Made by a program: the position numbers and the translations under genes. Under the pieces are notes generated by a model. That model was given only the letters and a program-made list of their open reading frames with translations, did no database searches and had not been told where the DNA came from. Shown here piece by piece: positions 32,203 to 45,900 of a stretch of DNA of 64,000 nt (position 1 is its first letter; each line of letters begins with the position of its first letter). This stretch comes from Chondrilla cf. caribensis (Eukaryota > Porifera > Demospongiae > Chondrillida > Chondrillidae): positions 3,258,047 to 3,322,046 of the forward strand of contig OZ026561.1 of the NCBI GenBank assembly GCA_964020155.1, in the 5' to 3' direction.

Positions 32203-34316
32203 CACACCTTAAATTGAGGTAGATTTCCGATGAAAGGTAGAGATGATTCAGGAGTTCCTATTCTCTTTGCATTTGCATACTGGTAAGGAGCATACACATA
32301 GCTGGATGTAGGGGACAAAAATCCCATTAAACGATTACATCAAAGACCACACCCACTTCGCATAACATCATTCATGATGTCGGTGAGCAAGACGTTCATT
32401 AATGGTGACCGCATGGACAAACCATGTTTTGTATAAGTAACCCTGACCTCTGTGAGCTTGATTTGCTCACCCGTTTAGAGCTAGGACCTCATGATGAAGA
32501 ATTTATGTCATCCAGGGCACACGAGCACTTGATATTTTTCACTATTTATGATTAGGGAGTTGGTTAAAGTGGGGTTAGAGATAAATTATTAATTCATATA
32601 TTAATGGGTCTGGTGGTCCAGGCACTGCACTGATCCCAGTCCCCAGTGATGACCACAGGTCATGCCCAGTGACATCCTTGATGATGACGCCATGAGAGAC
32701 TACATTTATTATTGGATTCTTATATTCCTAGGCCTGGGTTACAGTAAAACCATAGTCTAGCTAGCTAGCCTGTCCCCCCACATGCCATACAGCTCTGGCT
32801 CTTAACGCAAGCAGGGCGTATTTGGGGACGGGGATAGTTCAGTGTTGTTTGGTAATGAGAATCCCAAGCGAATGTTCTCTGTAGAGAGCCACTTTTATAA
32901 AAGACCAGCTGTTAATGTAGGTCATGTGCCTTTCAGTAGAAAGACTGATTGATAAGTAGCATAATCCATTTCAGGGGAACTAAATATTACTGATGCGGAC
33001 CGAATATTTCAGAAATACAGTATGTTGTTCTAGGACGGAATAGTTCAGAACTATTCCATTTGGTTACCGACGTCACTAAGAAAACCATTTTAGGAGATGG
33101 CTTCAAAGATAAAATCGAAAAACAAATTTGGCCGCCATTTTCAGTGTTTATTATGCATTTAGAAGTGTCGATCAGTGGCCATGCAAAATGTGTGTTGCAT
33201 TCAGGCAAATTTGGGCACATGCAAAAAATGGAAATAGCTAAATGTTAACAACCGTTGTCAAACTGGACTAGTCTTCTCCCAGACCACATATGGGCCCTTG
33301 TGCCTCAGCCCCTGTATTTACAATGCTATTTTGTGCTGATCAATGAGATCATTGAAAACTCACATATAGTGCAAATGTTACATTCAAACAATGAATGATA
33401 TACTATGGTCATTGAAGGCAGAAGAAATTGATAAGTTCAGGAAGTTATTAATTATTTTTAATTATTATTGCAATTCTTTCCTGGAATTGCAACATACAGC
33501 ATCTTGGTAGTTTTAAATACTTAGTACTTTCAATAATACGCTTTAGATGATATGAAAGTGATCAAGGGTAAAACATAGTTCTTTGAGTCTGGTGGGAATC
33601 TGTGGTTTGTGTAACCATGTACGTTTTACAACTCTACTGGCTTATAACCATAACGTTTATTCTTATTGGATGGGTTGAAATCTGTCGACTTTGACTCTTA
33701 GCTTATAGACTCTTCTACTCTTCTATGTTTAGGATAACCCCATCTGCATATTTTAGAATGAGTAGATCTGAAAAAGGCCCTCTTGGTGAAAATACATAAT
33801 AATTTTGTTCCATCATTCCACATTCTGGAGATGCACCACAGTTGGTGCAGATGACAAAAGTGGCTATACTGATGTACAAGGCCAGTGAAAAGGAATGGAA
33901 TAATTGTTTTGAGTTGGGAAATTGGTCACTTGTACGTTGAATGACATGAAAACCATAGTTAGTGGAAATAAATATCAAGTATGTCACCATAATCATGTTC
34001 TAGAAGTGCTATTCCAGGGATTACTGTCCAGATAATTATCCCTTACAAACACTGTGGATTGCGTGCTAGTATGGGTACGTGCAATGTGTCCGTATAATAG
34101 ATGGAAAGGTATATGGCGATTCAAGTGCATCATTCAAATCTTACTCCTATTCTGTCTGGTCTGCTCTACACTTGGCACTAATGACATTAAAACATTTCCA
34201 CCTGGATTTCTGATGGGATGGGAATCGAAAGGAAAGGCACTTCCACAGTACATTCAAAGCAAATTGCTCTGTAGAGTCACTCACAGTATACTGCTGAACC
34301 AGCTGTAAATCATTTC
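32200..34316. other. Intergenic stretch with unassigned open frames
   Basis: It includes the distant relative of repeat N (33060-33245), a minus open frame at 33715-33996 and a plus frame at 34054-34308. The plus frame has a hydrophobic run (IIQILLLFCLVC). Neither matches a family I recognise and neither has convincing exon partners. Confidence 0.45.
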
Positions 34317-34523
34317 TTTATAGTTGTAGGACTATTGTTTAACACATCTATAGCGATATTCAAACAATTCTTTTCACAAGTATATCATCCGTGTAATGTT
34401 TCACCCAACACGGGCTTCTTCTTTGTGATGGGTGAAACCTTACACAAATGATTCATTTGTGAAAAATTGTCTGAATATTGCTTTACTACTAGAGGTGTTA
34501 AACAGTAGTCCTACAACTATAAA
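34317..34523. mobile_element. Fold-back element of about 207 bp
   Basis: Left arm TTATAGTTGTAGGACTATTG (from 34317) pairs with CAGTAGTCCTACAACTATAA (to 34523). The inner pair GTTTCACCCA / TGGGTGAAAC flanks a 21-nt loop at 34408-34428. Arms are about 90 nt with scattered mismatches, typical of a MITE. Confidence 0.75.
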
Positions 34524-35471
34524 TAAATACACCCAACATGTCTAACAACTTTCACATGCTCAATTGTAAATCATGTCAATAACCACTTAAGTGTATGAGA
34601 TATGAGCGAATGGAAAGCCCTTAGTCCCATTATAGTAGACAAGCTGAATCTCAACCACAACTCATGTACGTACACTCATCATAATATTGTATGTGTACAT
34701 GTTTGTTCATGTTTATTCCTGAGCCCCAAACCATGTGATTCAAGTATGACATTAGTATGTAATATTGTTGTCTTAACATTTGGCCTATCAAATCTATGGA
34801 GGAATGGGTTGATCCATATAGACATATTAATATCTCACATAAGAACAAGTATAAAACCTTTTTTTATTTGCAGGATGATGGAGTTTTCTACTTAGTATGT
34901 GGAACATCAAGTACGAATGAACCATATTCTATAGATGGGGATCAGCCTTAGCTAGACACACATGTACATGTTTATTGGGAAGATTTACATATATAGTATG
35001 AAAAATTTCATACATATGGGTTCTGCCTATGCCGTATCAATGTTACTAGTTGAAGTATTAAAGCTGATATTGGACGTGATTTGTGTGAAGGCATAAATGT
35101 TGCCATATCTCGATCTAATGCCTGCTGCTTGAAATATTGATAAATTTGCACCCAAAACGTGCAACTTAAAAGTGTGCAATGATGGAGTGTACTATATCCC
35201 CATGGGCAACTTGTTGTCTCTGTAGAAACCACCAATCCGGGAGTTGAATGAGATTCCCAACAGCACACCGTATGAAGAATACACTGAAAAGCAGCTCAAG
35301 CATCGCTTTCGGAGTGGTACATGGTCTGTTACTGCGTCTAAAAGTATACAAGATAGTGAGAGTTTACTGGTCAATGCTGCTGAACCCCCTGAAGAATAGC
35401 AACCCATTTTATATTTACTGAGGAAGCAAGCACTTGTTCTTATATTGATATTACTGATATTATTGATATTA

Positions 35472-35474
<3 letters not shown>

Positions 35475-35532
<58 letters not shown>
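35475..35532. repeat. (TG)n microsatellite
   Basis: About 29 TG units next to an ATTGATATTA-type short repeat. Confidence 0.95.
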
Positions 35533-35535
<3 letters not shown>

Positions 35536-37070
35536 AGTTCATGCTCATTATCTGCATTACTATTATTATTATGATGGTGTATTATTTGTGAATACTCCAC
35601 CTATATAAATATCCGGTATGATATAACATTTATTACCTTTGTATATTTTATAGATTTGTATAATATTAATTATGTCAAGCTATTATTGTACTAACTGTGT
35701 GTTGACAGTGTTGCTGTCCCACTACTATTAATATAGGAATGCAAATCTGTAGTTCAGCAGCCATTTTCTTGTAAAACAGTGCACAATGGATATATATTGA
35801 ATACAATATTATACTTATACAATGTCATAAAATTATGATTCCGTTGCAGCTATAATATAATATTATAATACTAATAATACTAGTAATACTTCTTATAATA
35901 ATAATAATTCTTCAATGGTTTGCAATAATATTGGATGATTATATACATCAAATTAAAAGAAGTATTATTATGTATATATACATATATAAAAATAATATTA
36001 TTTAAATATATGATTGCATGTATTGCTGCATGCAGCTTATAATTGTGTCTAAATATTTATATGAATTAATATACTAATAATAATTATTAATATCAATGAT
36101 ACATACTTATAATTTAATTTCTTAAAGTCCCAATGTTTGTGTAGATTCTAGGTCTCTATTCTAAATACAACCTGCATGCTAATTCACACTTGCCACCACT
36201 GCTATGCTACCTACTGGGTATCTTTGTAATAATGGTGAACTATGTTATGTGCATGTATATTTCAACTTTTATATTTGCAGAAAAGATTGTCTGTTGATTA
36301 GTATTATAATTAATGATCCGCATATTCTTGAATCCAACTTAAAGCCCATATCATTTATTAATGAGATTGCTAACATTTCAGGTGTAACACTGCTGCCTTC
36401 ATCATTGAACACACAAGTCAATAAGTCAATACAGACACACACATATATACACGCACACGCACGCACGCACGCACACATTCCCAGACCCACTTCTGTAGCA
36501 GGCATCTGAGCTTGAACTTGAAATTAGGATTTTCAGTTTGGGAATAAGCTATTAGACACGTCTCCCCGCGCTCTACCTTAAGTTCCCGGAGTCTAGTAAG
36601 TGAGCTTACGAACTGAAGTTTGCAGCTCTTCAATCCTGAGTCTAGTTTCTTCACGTCACCTTCACTTGTCTATTTTGTTCCTTTAATATTGATCGCGTTC
36701 GTCACTCAGTTATAGCTCTCTCCTTTATGTCACCGCAGCACGGACCCGTGTAGAAGATTCGAACATGGTGAGCTGATGGTACCCTCGACATTTGTACTTG
36801 TTGGTCCTCCATCATTCAGAGGAAACTTGACTGCCCTGTTATAAGAAATTGTTCCAACTCTGTGTCCTATTCTAGAATTCCCGTCTATATACGAATCACG
36901 ATTTACCCCTCATGCAAGTAGAAGAGCAGTCAAATTTCTTCCTGAAGACGGAGGTGTGGCTGATATAGACAATCGATCGCTCGTTATCAAAAATAATTTG
37001 GACTAGAGATTAACTACAAGCCCAGGAGGTACCTTTCAAGCCTCAATTCATAATTTCAGGGAGTAGAATA
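35533..37070. other. AT-rich stretch with no recognisable gene
   Basis: It contains ATAATAATA-rich sequence around 35850-36110 and a short CA/CG repeat at 36432-36476. A minus open frame near 36490-36654 has no recognised domain. Nothing else is supportable. Confidence 0.5.
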
Positions 37071-37075
37071 AAAAT

Positions 37076-37365
37076 TATTCGTATCATGTAGGAAGAACGA
37101 CCCTCCAGCACCTTTGTATTCTACGGCTAGTAGGTCAGGGTTAGGGTTATGGTTAGTTTGTAAATTATAATATTATTCTTGTGAATTATGTGAAAGATCT
37201 TTAATATGCTCTGAGATAATTCACCAGCTAACCCTAACCTCGTCGTAGAATACAACGGCGCTGGGGATCGTTCTTGCACTGAAGTAATTTACAAACTAAC
37301 CCTACCCCTAACCTTGTTGTAGAATACAATGGCGCTGGGGGTCGTTCTTCCTACATGATCCGATT
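37076..37365. mobile_element. Fold-back element with a nested third copy of the arm
   Basis: Left arm ATCATGTAGGAAGAACGACC (about 37084) pairs with GGTCGTTCTTCCTACATGAT (to about 37359). The arm section with TTGTATTCTACG occurs again in complement near 37245-37275 (GTAGAATACAACGGCGCTGG), so three copies of one segment are present, two in one orientation. Confidence 0.7.
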
Positions 37366-37701
37366 ATTCTCTCTCATTAACGACTTCGAGCAATTGTATA
37401 CATCAATTTACTCTGCATGTAGTGTTTCTCCTCCATGTACATCTGTGTGCGCTCTCTGTTTCTGCCCGTTTGTCAATTTGAATGTTGTGCTGTCATGTCG
37501 TGTAACAGTGTGTGTGTGGGTGTCTGTGTGCTGCTGCTTTTTTGATCTCTCAATTATGATTGGACTTAATCCCTATGATTGACATAATAATTGATACTAA
37601 ATTGTCAATTGAAATCAATGCCATCTAAGTTCTGTTTTGAGTTCTGAGCATTTTTATTCTCTCTCATTAACAACTTCGAGCAATTATTGTATATTTCTCA
37701 T

Positions 37702-37766
<65 letters not shown>

Positions 37767-37941
37767 TGTGTGTGTTCTCTGTTTCTGTCCTTTGTCAATT
37801 TGAATGTTGCGACATCATGTCTTGTAACACGGGTGGCTGTGTGTGGTCGCCTGGGTGCAGCTGCTGTTTTTGATTTCTTAATTATCATTGGACTTAATCC
37901 CTTAGATAGACATAATAATTAACACTAAATTCCTAATTGAA
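37365..37941. repeat. Tandem duplication with (TG)n expanded in unit 2
   Basis: Unit 1 (37365-37613) and unit 2 (37653-37941) share TTATTCTCTCTCATTAAC, TTTGTCAATTTGAATGTTG and TTGGACTTAATCCCT. Unit 2 carries a TG run of nearly 60 bp at about 37706-37763 where unit 1 has only a few TG units. Confidence 0.75.
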
Positions 37942-38159
37942 ATAAGTTCTGGTACTTGCAATTGGACCATTAAATTTTGTTACCTGGAGATTGATCAATT
38001 GTCTGTATACTGTGCTTAGTGCCCCAATGTATACGTGCTACTCTGTGATTGTCACTAAGTCTACCTGGATGGTTAGTGGAAGGCAGGATGTTAGTGTAGT
38101 TAACCAATTCCTCACAGCTGTGTTGGACTAGACATGGCCATTGTAACTTTAGTGGGTTA

Positions 38160-39045
38160 TGGAAAGAAACACATCAAGGACATGTCATAGATTTACAATG
38201 TAATTTGTAAGTGATCTCAGACCTACTGACGTTGGTGTCATTGTGCATACCTTCAGCATCACCACCCTAACTGAGTGTTTGTATATGATAATATTACTTT
38301 GTAGATATAATCCGATCCAGCAGTTATAGGCTCCACACCATAGCACTGTGCATTCAGCCAAGAATTTTTCACATTTGACATGAAGCACATGGAGCTCTCC
38401 CCTATTGAGGTGAATGGAATACTCTGTACACACAGTATAAGTACTTAAGTATTTTCAAGTTCAAATGTGTAATAAGTTGATCCAAATAAAATTGATATTA
38501 CAAGGATTATTATGAATATACATGACTATATACATGTACTGGGTATAATATTATACATGTACTCTACTATAATAGGGGACTAATATCTACTCATACTTGA
38601 TATATATATTGGGCTGAAATCAGTGTGGGGTAATTGTTAAATTTTGTCATCATAATTACCTCGCTGTCATTCTATTTAATAGCTGATTAAAAGTAAAAAG
38701 TAATCCTACACACTGTTGTACAGTGAAGTCTGTGCATTAGTACTTTACGTGCAAATGTAAAGTATTTTCATAATAAAATATAACTGAATCTTTATGATAT
38801 TTTAAATATATAACAACCCAATTTACCTCGTCCGCCCATTGTAGGAGCATATATTTTGTAGAGAAAAATCCAGTCTTTGTAGGTAGTGTTTACAGTTATA
38901 CAGATTCACACTGGAGTCCATGCAATCTCCTCTAATGAAGGAACAGCCCAACTTGTATGTGATGGAGGTTATGGGATGGCTAATGAGACCCTTTTGACAT
39001 GGGGTATGCATTAGTGCTGGGACGATTAATTGATTAGTCAATTAA
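38160..39045 (-). pseudogene. Relic of an M8 gene (exons 9 and 11)
   Basis: The minus strand at 38827-38965 reads [20 protein letters not shown] and ICSYNG, matching exon 9. At 38296-38420 it reads GESSMCFMSNVKNSWLNAQC and GSDYIYK, matching exon 11. Exon 10 is not recognisable between them and there are no neighbouring exons, so this is a fragment of a fourth copy just downstream of paralogue C. Confidence 0.7.
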
Positions 39046-39435
39046 TCTATTGATTTCATTTCAAATCCGATCATCATTCATAGTGCAAGCCTATTGATTA
39101 ATCACCCACAACGTCCACTCCATGGGTTCAATTTTGTACTGTAAGTGTACCTGAAATGTGAATGTCCTATAGATTTCACTTAATGTCTTTGGATGACTAC
39201 TCAGTCTAATGAAGTGTTTTCCCGTAATTACTTCTGGTAATTAATTGATTAATGAATTGGTTAATATGTACTTGATAATGATAATTGATTTGAACATAGT
39301 GAATTCCAGGCTCAATTTTGTGCACATGCCTATCAGAGGACATTCTATGCCAGGAGCCCCATATATAATGTGATTTTTTCAAACAGCTAAAGCCATTTGC
39401 CTATACCTAATACACAGATGTGAGAAATTTCACAC

Positions 39436-39441
39436 TTTAAT
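39436..39441 (-). terminator. Possible polyadenylation signal of paralogue C
   Basis: ATTAAA on the minus strand, about 175 nt after the C stop codon. It is a common variant signal, and no canonical AATAAA is closer. Confidence 0.25.
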
Positions 39442-39616
39442 AATAATTGATCAGAATATAATAACTCACACGTGGTCACAGACCCAATAATAGACTAATT
39501 AATGCCCCAATTGCATTGGTTTTGTATTGTTCTTACACACTAATGAGTCATTTAAACTCAATGTTACTGCAATCTGATTAAATTCTGATTATTTGATTTG
39601 TTCCAAAGGCCGTGGT

Positions 39617-39918
39617 TCAGAATCTCGTGACAACAGTGAGAGGTTTGCTGAGTTTACCCTTCCTTGTCATCTGGACAGTGATGTGGTATCTGATGTCTCT
39701 CCTCAGACGATGCACAAAGAATGCCCTCACAGGCTTGTTCACCTTCGTTTGACGTACCAAACTAGGGACTCCAGTGGTGAGGTCAAAGACAGACAATCGG
39801 AATCCATCATAATCACAACTGGCTGCATCTTGAGGGATGCTCCAGAGAAGGAACATACCTCCATAAGTAGGAAAGACCCTCCTCCTCAGCAGAGCAGGGG
39901 GGGACACAGTGCCCCAAC
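39617..39918 (-). CDS. Paralogue C exon 31: FN3-like C-terminus and stop
   Basis: A 302-nt terminal exon with [25 protein letters not shown] and [11 protein letters not shown] before TGA. The LxW, YxGFRLxV and final PLTVVT strands fit a fibronectin III fold. Phase 1 start, giving CWGTVSPP when joined to exon 30. Confidence 0.65.
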
Positions 39919-42900
39919 CTACATATGTGGAGAATCATTATAATGATATAGAATTATAGTTCTATAATAATGGTAGAATGATTGGGATAGACATTGTTAC
40001 AGAAGTAACAGCTATCAGTGAAACTTTTACTGTTAGTCTGAGTGCTGTTATAATGGAACAGTATTAAATATATTGGAGGTATAAGATTTTATATGTTAAA
40101 GTTGCACTTTCTGAGTATGTTAATTGAATTCCATATACATAAGTAAACCAGATTATAATCAAGAAAGATGCACTTACAGACATATATACATATACGCATA
40201 GATACATACATATTATATATGTCTATTATTATAGACATATATTATATAGTCCAACACATTCGGACTTACAATAGTCACAGAACACTTCAGACCCTCTCCT
40301 AGCAGTAGCACAAGAAGTACACACTGGTTGCTCCAGTTTGATCTGAGCTCCTCTGTCATCAAACACTGTCTTGGTAGACCTGGTCACAAAGTGATTGGGT
40401 GGACAAGTAGCTACAGGTAGAGATAATGGACTCAGAAGCATAACACCATCTCCTTCAACACCTTTCTGTGACAGTACAAAGCGACAATGCAGCAAGTGTG
40501 ATTGTCTCACTATATCATGGACATCTTGGAGATTGATATGAGATAGAGATATATTTTATAGTTTCATATATGTCGGGGGATGGTAGTAGTTATATAAATC
40601 TTACTATTATTGTTCTTTACTATCTATAAAAGAGAATATAATGTTGAGTATAAATTATTATATGCATTGAGCTACCTACTGTGAAGGCACATAATATACA
40701 GACACAATGTACGGGACATATTACATAGATATTCCATAATTATAGCAATACTCAATCAAACACTGCTGGTCTGGTAGATACAATAGTGTGGGAGCAACAG
40801 TAATGTAGAATGAATTTGTTCTATGTACTATGTAGTGACCTACTGTGAAGGCGTAATATTATATAGACACAATGTACACGAAATATTTCATAGATATTCC
40901 ATAATTATAGTGATACTCATTCAACCACTAGTGTGGTAGATACAATTTTATGAGAGCAACAGTAATGTAGAGTGAATATGTGCTATGTACTATGTAGTGA
41001 CCATGTCCCATACATAGAGCGGGCAATGACTGAGGAGTTGGTGACTTTAAACGCACTTCCAGATATAGACAAAAAACACGTACATACTCATATATCACTC
41101 CACTCACTGCATAATATGTTGTCCTCGTCCAACTGTTGCTGTTCCCCACATTTGAATACAAACTTGTTTTCCGAGGAATCTTCCACTTCACACACTGGGA
41201 GCCCTTCACTGGTGTAGGCTGCTGTTGTGAGCAGGACCTCTGTGAGAGAGCTAACAGCTGCTGTGAGAGCACCTCTACTGGGAGGGACTCTGGATGAGAT
41301 TGACTGGACAGGCTCAGGGAATATATCAGGATTGGTTACGTTTTCTCCATACAACAGGAAGGACACAGTGGACGTGTCTTCATCTGTGATAGTAACCAAC
41401 TGTTCCAGCTCTGTGTCACTGGTGGAGGATACTGCTGCATGCACTATACTCTCAATTTTGCTGATGTTCAACTCTTCTCCATCACAAGCAGTCAGTTCCA
41501 GCTGTAGTGGAATCCCCATCACGGCTGCTGAGTATCTGTGAACAGAGAGATAGGCCGATCTGGAATAGGCACTGGTTACCTCATTCCAGGCCTCACATCT
41601 GTACGTCCCTTCATCTTCTTCCCGAGGGGATTCGATCTGTAATATGCTTCCTACCTTGCCTCGGAGAAGTGTGAAGTTCATTGCCCCCTTGGACTTGAAG
41701 TACCATCTGAATTGAGGATCAGGAGAGGATGTTGCGTTACAGATAAGAACAGCAGGTCTGGAATCTCCAACAATACGCTCCTGATCATCTGGCTCACGGT
41801 AAAACACAGGAGGTTGGTGTACATCGACATAAGACCAAGTGGATGTTGTAGTCCCCACATGATTGGATGCATCACAAGTGTAGAACCCTTCATCACTGAC
41901 TTGGACACTGCCAATGACAAGTGTCGAGGAGGACTGGGTTGGGAGAACAACGTCGTCTTTCTTCCACTGGTAGGATACAGAGAACTCTGACTCGGCTTGA
42001 CATTTCAATTCCAACCGCCCATTCTCCACTGCTGTTACATTGGTTTCTGGACTTTGTGTGATGTTGGGTGTCTGTGCACACCAGTAGTTGAGATCCACCA
42101 TGTTTGCCAAAACTGTGTTGATTCTATCCAAGAGTGCTACAGCTGACTGTAGAGAAAGGTCAGATGATGTACTGAGTTCTTCCAAGTCAGGCTCAGCTTC
42201 ACTCAGCATTGTCTTCAGGTCACCAACCATTTCTGATGGAGCTGTTTGGAGGATCCCTTCAAGAACATTGACAGCAACTGCAAAGCATTCGATGAGGCTG
42301 GAACAAGCATATCCAAAGTTCTCTCCACTCTTGTTGAGTACGTTGTTCACTTCAGTCCTCCAAATGACAAACACGTTCTGTCCAGATGTACCGTTAGCAA
42401 TATTCTTAAGTTTGTCAACAAGTGCTTGTCTCAGTTCAAGTAGAGCAACCAGCTCGTCATCTTCTTCGGCCATTTTCAGCAGTGTTTCAGGATCAATGGT
42501 TACGTTGAATTGCTTGAGAGCATCCATATTGCCATCAGGCATTGTCATGTTACCCATGGCCTGATCTTCCAACTGGGCAGCAATAGAAAGAGTTTCTGAT
42601 TTCTCATCATCTGTTTCATTCTGTAATGAGCTCACTGATATATGCAAACTATTGAAGAAGGCAGCTATGTTGCTGAGTGTCACACACTGTTCCTCAAAGA
42701 GAGCCTTTGCATCATCAGCACCATTCTCAGCCTGTCGTCTACGTCTGCCAAGTGAACTGTCTCCTATTACAGCAGCACCCAGGATGGTGGAAACCTGGTA
42801 TAGGGAGGTCTTTGGGTTGTCGAAATCAAATGATACAGTTTTATTGACATTTTCTCCATTCCTTTGTACGGATACAGTGAAGTGGATTGGGAACTTCCTT

Positions 42901-45900
42901 GGTGTTCCTCTAACCACAGTCATTTCAAAACCAGCATGTCTTATAGTGAAAGGTGGATTGTCAGGATCAGAGAGAGACGGTTCAAGTTCAAGTAGTTCCT
43001 TGTTGTCTTTTTCAATTCTTTCCAGTTCAGCTCTCAGTCGGTCCAAGTTCAGATTACTCAAACCTTGTTCATATCGATTCTTCAGCTGTACGGCACTATT
43101 GAGCTGGATAGTGAGTCGACGCAGTCTAATATCAACTGCAGCTTTCTCCTTCTTTGCCTGTTCTAATCTCTTCAATGTCTGAGCGGACTCATCTTGGAGT
43201 GAATTGAGTGCTGTGTCACGTTGTGCACGACATAAGGAATTACTCCTCACACAAGCAGGATCCACTTGACGAGAGGCACACTCCACTCTAACCTCACACT
43301 CACGTTGTACACTTTCAGTTATTTCGTCAACGATGCATGCCTTGAAACAAGGCTCCATTGTCACCACTCTTCTACTTGTGTAGATGTTACCAAAGCACGT
43401 GTCAGGACAGCAACAGCGGTTTATAATCTCTACAATTCTACAAGAACAGATTGCTAGTGTGGGGCACTCGCAAATCTTTTGTTTTGTCACAGTTGTCTGC
43501 CATGTTGAACAGGGATACGATCCTGTCCTCACCAGTATTCTTTCATAGGTGATTCTTTCACATTGACTTGGACAAGATCCCCAACGCTTGACAAGTCTTT
43601 GTGAGGTACAGTTTCTTGTTACAGTATCAGGAACACACTCTTCCAAGCATGGTGTCACTGTACATATGGAGTCCAGATTGGAGAGCAGCTCTCTAGATGC
43701 TTCCCCAAGTTGTGTTAGGTTCTGAGTTAGCTCTGTTATGAGTTCAGAATAGCGCTCTTGGTCATTTTGGGTCTTTTCTTGAAGATACTTAATATCATTC
43801 ACCACAGTCTCTTGCTCATTGAGGTCTTTTCTCAAACGTTCAGCTGTAGCCTCTGTCTTGTTCAGTGCCATGACAGCCAGTCTTCTCTTGGTACTAGCTT
43901 CCTTTGACAGCATCCGAAGATACTCCAGAGTGTTACTGGTGACCTGATTGACAAAGTCCAACCTCGGTGGTAGAGTGCCCTCCACAGTGAGTGGTACATT
44001 GTTCCAGGTGTTATCCAGTGGACCACTGACTGAGATATCACAGTCATAGAGATTATAAATCTTGGCAGAGGAGGAAGTAGTGAATCCAGTTTCCCTGACC
44101 ACTAGACTGGATGTGAATGATGTCCCCAGAACCATGACCTCAGCAGTTGAGAAGTTGGCTATGTACTTTCCTGTAGTTGGATTCATGACCAGTGTTGCAT
44201 GGGGGCTCAAACCGCTTTTCAAAAGACGTATGAAATTTCCAAGGGGGATTTCTGCTTCACTGTATTCAGACAAGACGACAACAGGGAAGTCTGTATCCTG
44301 GGGGTCAAAAAGAAGACAGTCCTGACTTGCTGGCTGGCCGAGATAGAGTTTGTGTGTCATCTTTGTAAACTCTAGCAAACCAAAGGTCAGGCTATGGCAA
44401 TCAGTGTACATGTCCAGTCCTACAAATACTCCTCTAGCATCTGATGCTATGTTGATGGATATTGGGCAGCTAAACTGGCTACGATCCCCATAGATGTAGT
44501 TGGGAGGGATGGAGAGGATCGATGTGAACAAGTTGGACCCTCTAGTGAAGAGACTATCATTTCCAATAAAAGACAGAGCTGCAAAGGGACATCTTGAGTC
44601 TGACCACCCTGACATAAGATAAGAATATAATTATTGTCACATCGAATGATCTGTCATATGTACCAGCAGCTCATCTTACCTCCTACAGCAAATGTTCCAT
44701 TCTTGGCTGTAAGTTCATAAGTGCCTTCTCCTACTCCCAACACGAGGTCAATGTCACCTTCAATCACTCCAGTAATGTTCTGCTCAAGACCTCGTGAAAG
44801 AAGCTGCAATAAGAATTACATAATGTAACAACACAAGCAAAATTTATGTTTTATTATTGAGCCTTCTTACTTCTTCAACAGAAGGTACATTGATTCCTGC
44901 TTGTCCAGTGATCTGTAATGACGTGAGTACCCCATTAATGTCCATTGCTGTCTGCAGAGACCCTTTAGTGGCTAGGTTGTACACAGAACCAGGTTTTAGA
45001 GTGTCAACTGATGCGACTGAGAATCCTGCAAGTTTGATGTTCCAGTGACGAGAGGAGAAGTCACGTGCTATTGGCAACTGCTGAATGAGAGCATCGGCAT
45101 CAGGTGGGAGGCTGACATGAACTGCTGACCTTTGCCCATTACAGAGATTTATTCCAAAGCAGACTACATCTCCTCCAGCTGGATGATAACTAACCATCTC
45201 ATCACCTAGAGTAATATTCAGGCTTCCTGAGTACTGAAGTACATCATAGAGTCCTTCGGAGGCATAGTCCATTAATAATCCAGGGCAGTCCTCAATGATG
45301 TGAAGATCACTTGCATCAGAAAGGATGGTCCCTCCACTGCTGGATGTATGACTCCTGTCAGTGGGATTTGGTTGGAACTCAATCCAAGTAGGGTAGAGTG
45401 TGAGTGTGTTCTTAAGAAACGTGGTAGCAACAGCTTCGGTTTGTAGAAAGCTCACTCTGTCACTGGGACTAGGTGTTATGCAATAACATTCATCTGGTTT
45501 ACCATAGGTCCCACATGAAATGTCCTTTTGACATGGTAAACAGAATCCAACAATTCCTGGGTTTCGAGGTAAAAGAACTACTTTATTGTCATCGGTTATG
45601 TAAAATTGAGTTCCTGAAATAGACAATGGTAGTTCAAACTCTGGAGTACTGGCAAACACAATGCCATTTGTTGTCTGGCTACCAGTTGTTGACCCTTTGA
45701 GTGTAGACCATTGGCAAGTGGATTCAAACTTCACCTCTTTCTTATTAGGACAAATGAATTTCAGACTACTAGTACAGCAACCAGGATCCAAGATCCCTTC
45801 ATCAACACCACGTTCTTTGTAGTAGTCACTGCTACCAGCTGGAGCCACTACACCAAGTACAGAAGAGGGAGCTTTGCTAATAAAAAAATTGTCATCCCTA

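Noticed and set aside
33715..34308. Two opposed open frames with hydrophobic stretches, considered as a small receptor gene.
   Set aside because: No motif, no splice partners and no conserved copy. AT-rich sequence readily gives hydrophobic frames.
39005..39300. A hAT-like end (TAGTGCTGGGACGATTAAT) near 39010.
   Set aside because: No complementary right end or target duplication was found, so only a fragment can be suggested.
39593..39943. A 116-codon plus-strand frame opposite C exon 31.
   Set aside because: The minus strand gives an FN3-like reading with a phase-matched acceptor, while the plus frame shows no family.
41227..43182. Plus-strand open frames of 90-176 codons opposite C exon 29.
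   Set aside because: They are shadows of the minus-strand exon: Ser/Leu-rich, overlapping each other and without domain resemblance.
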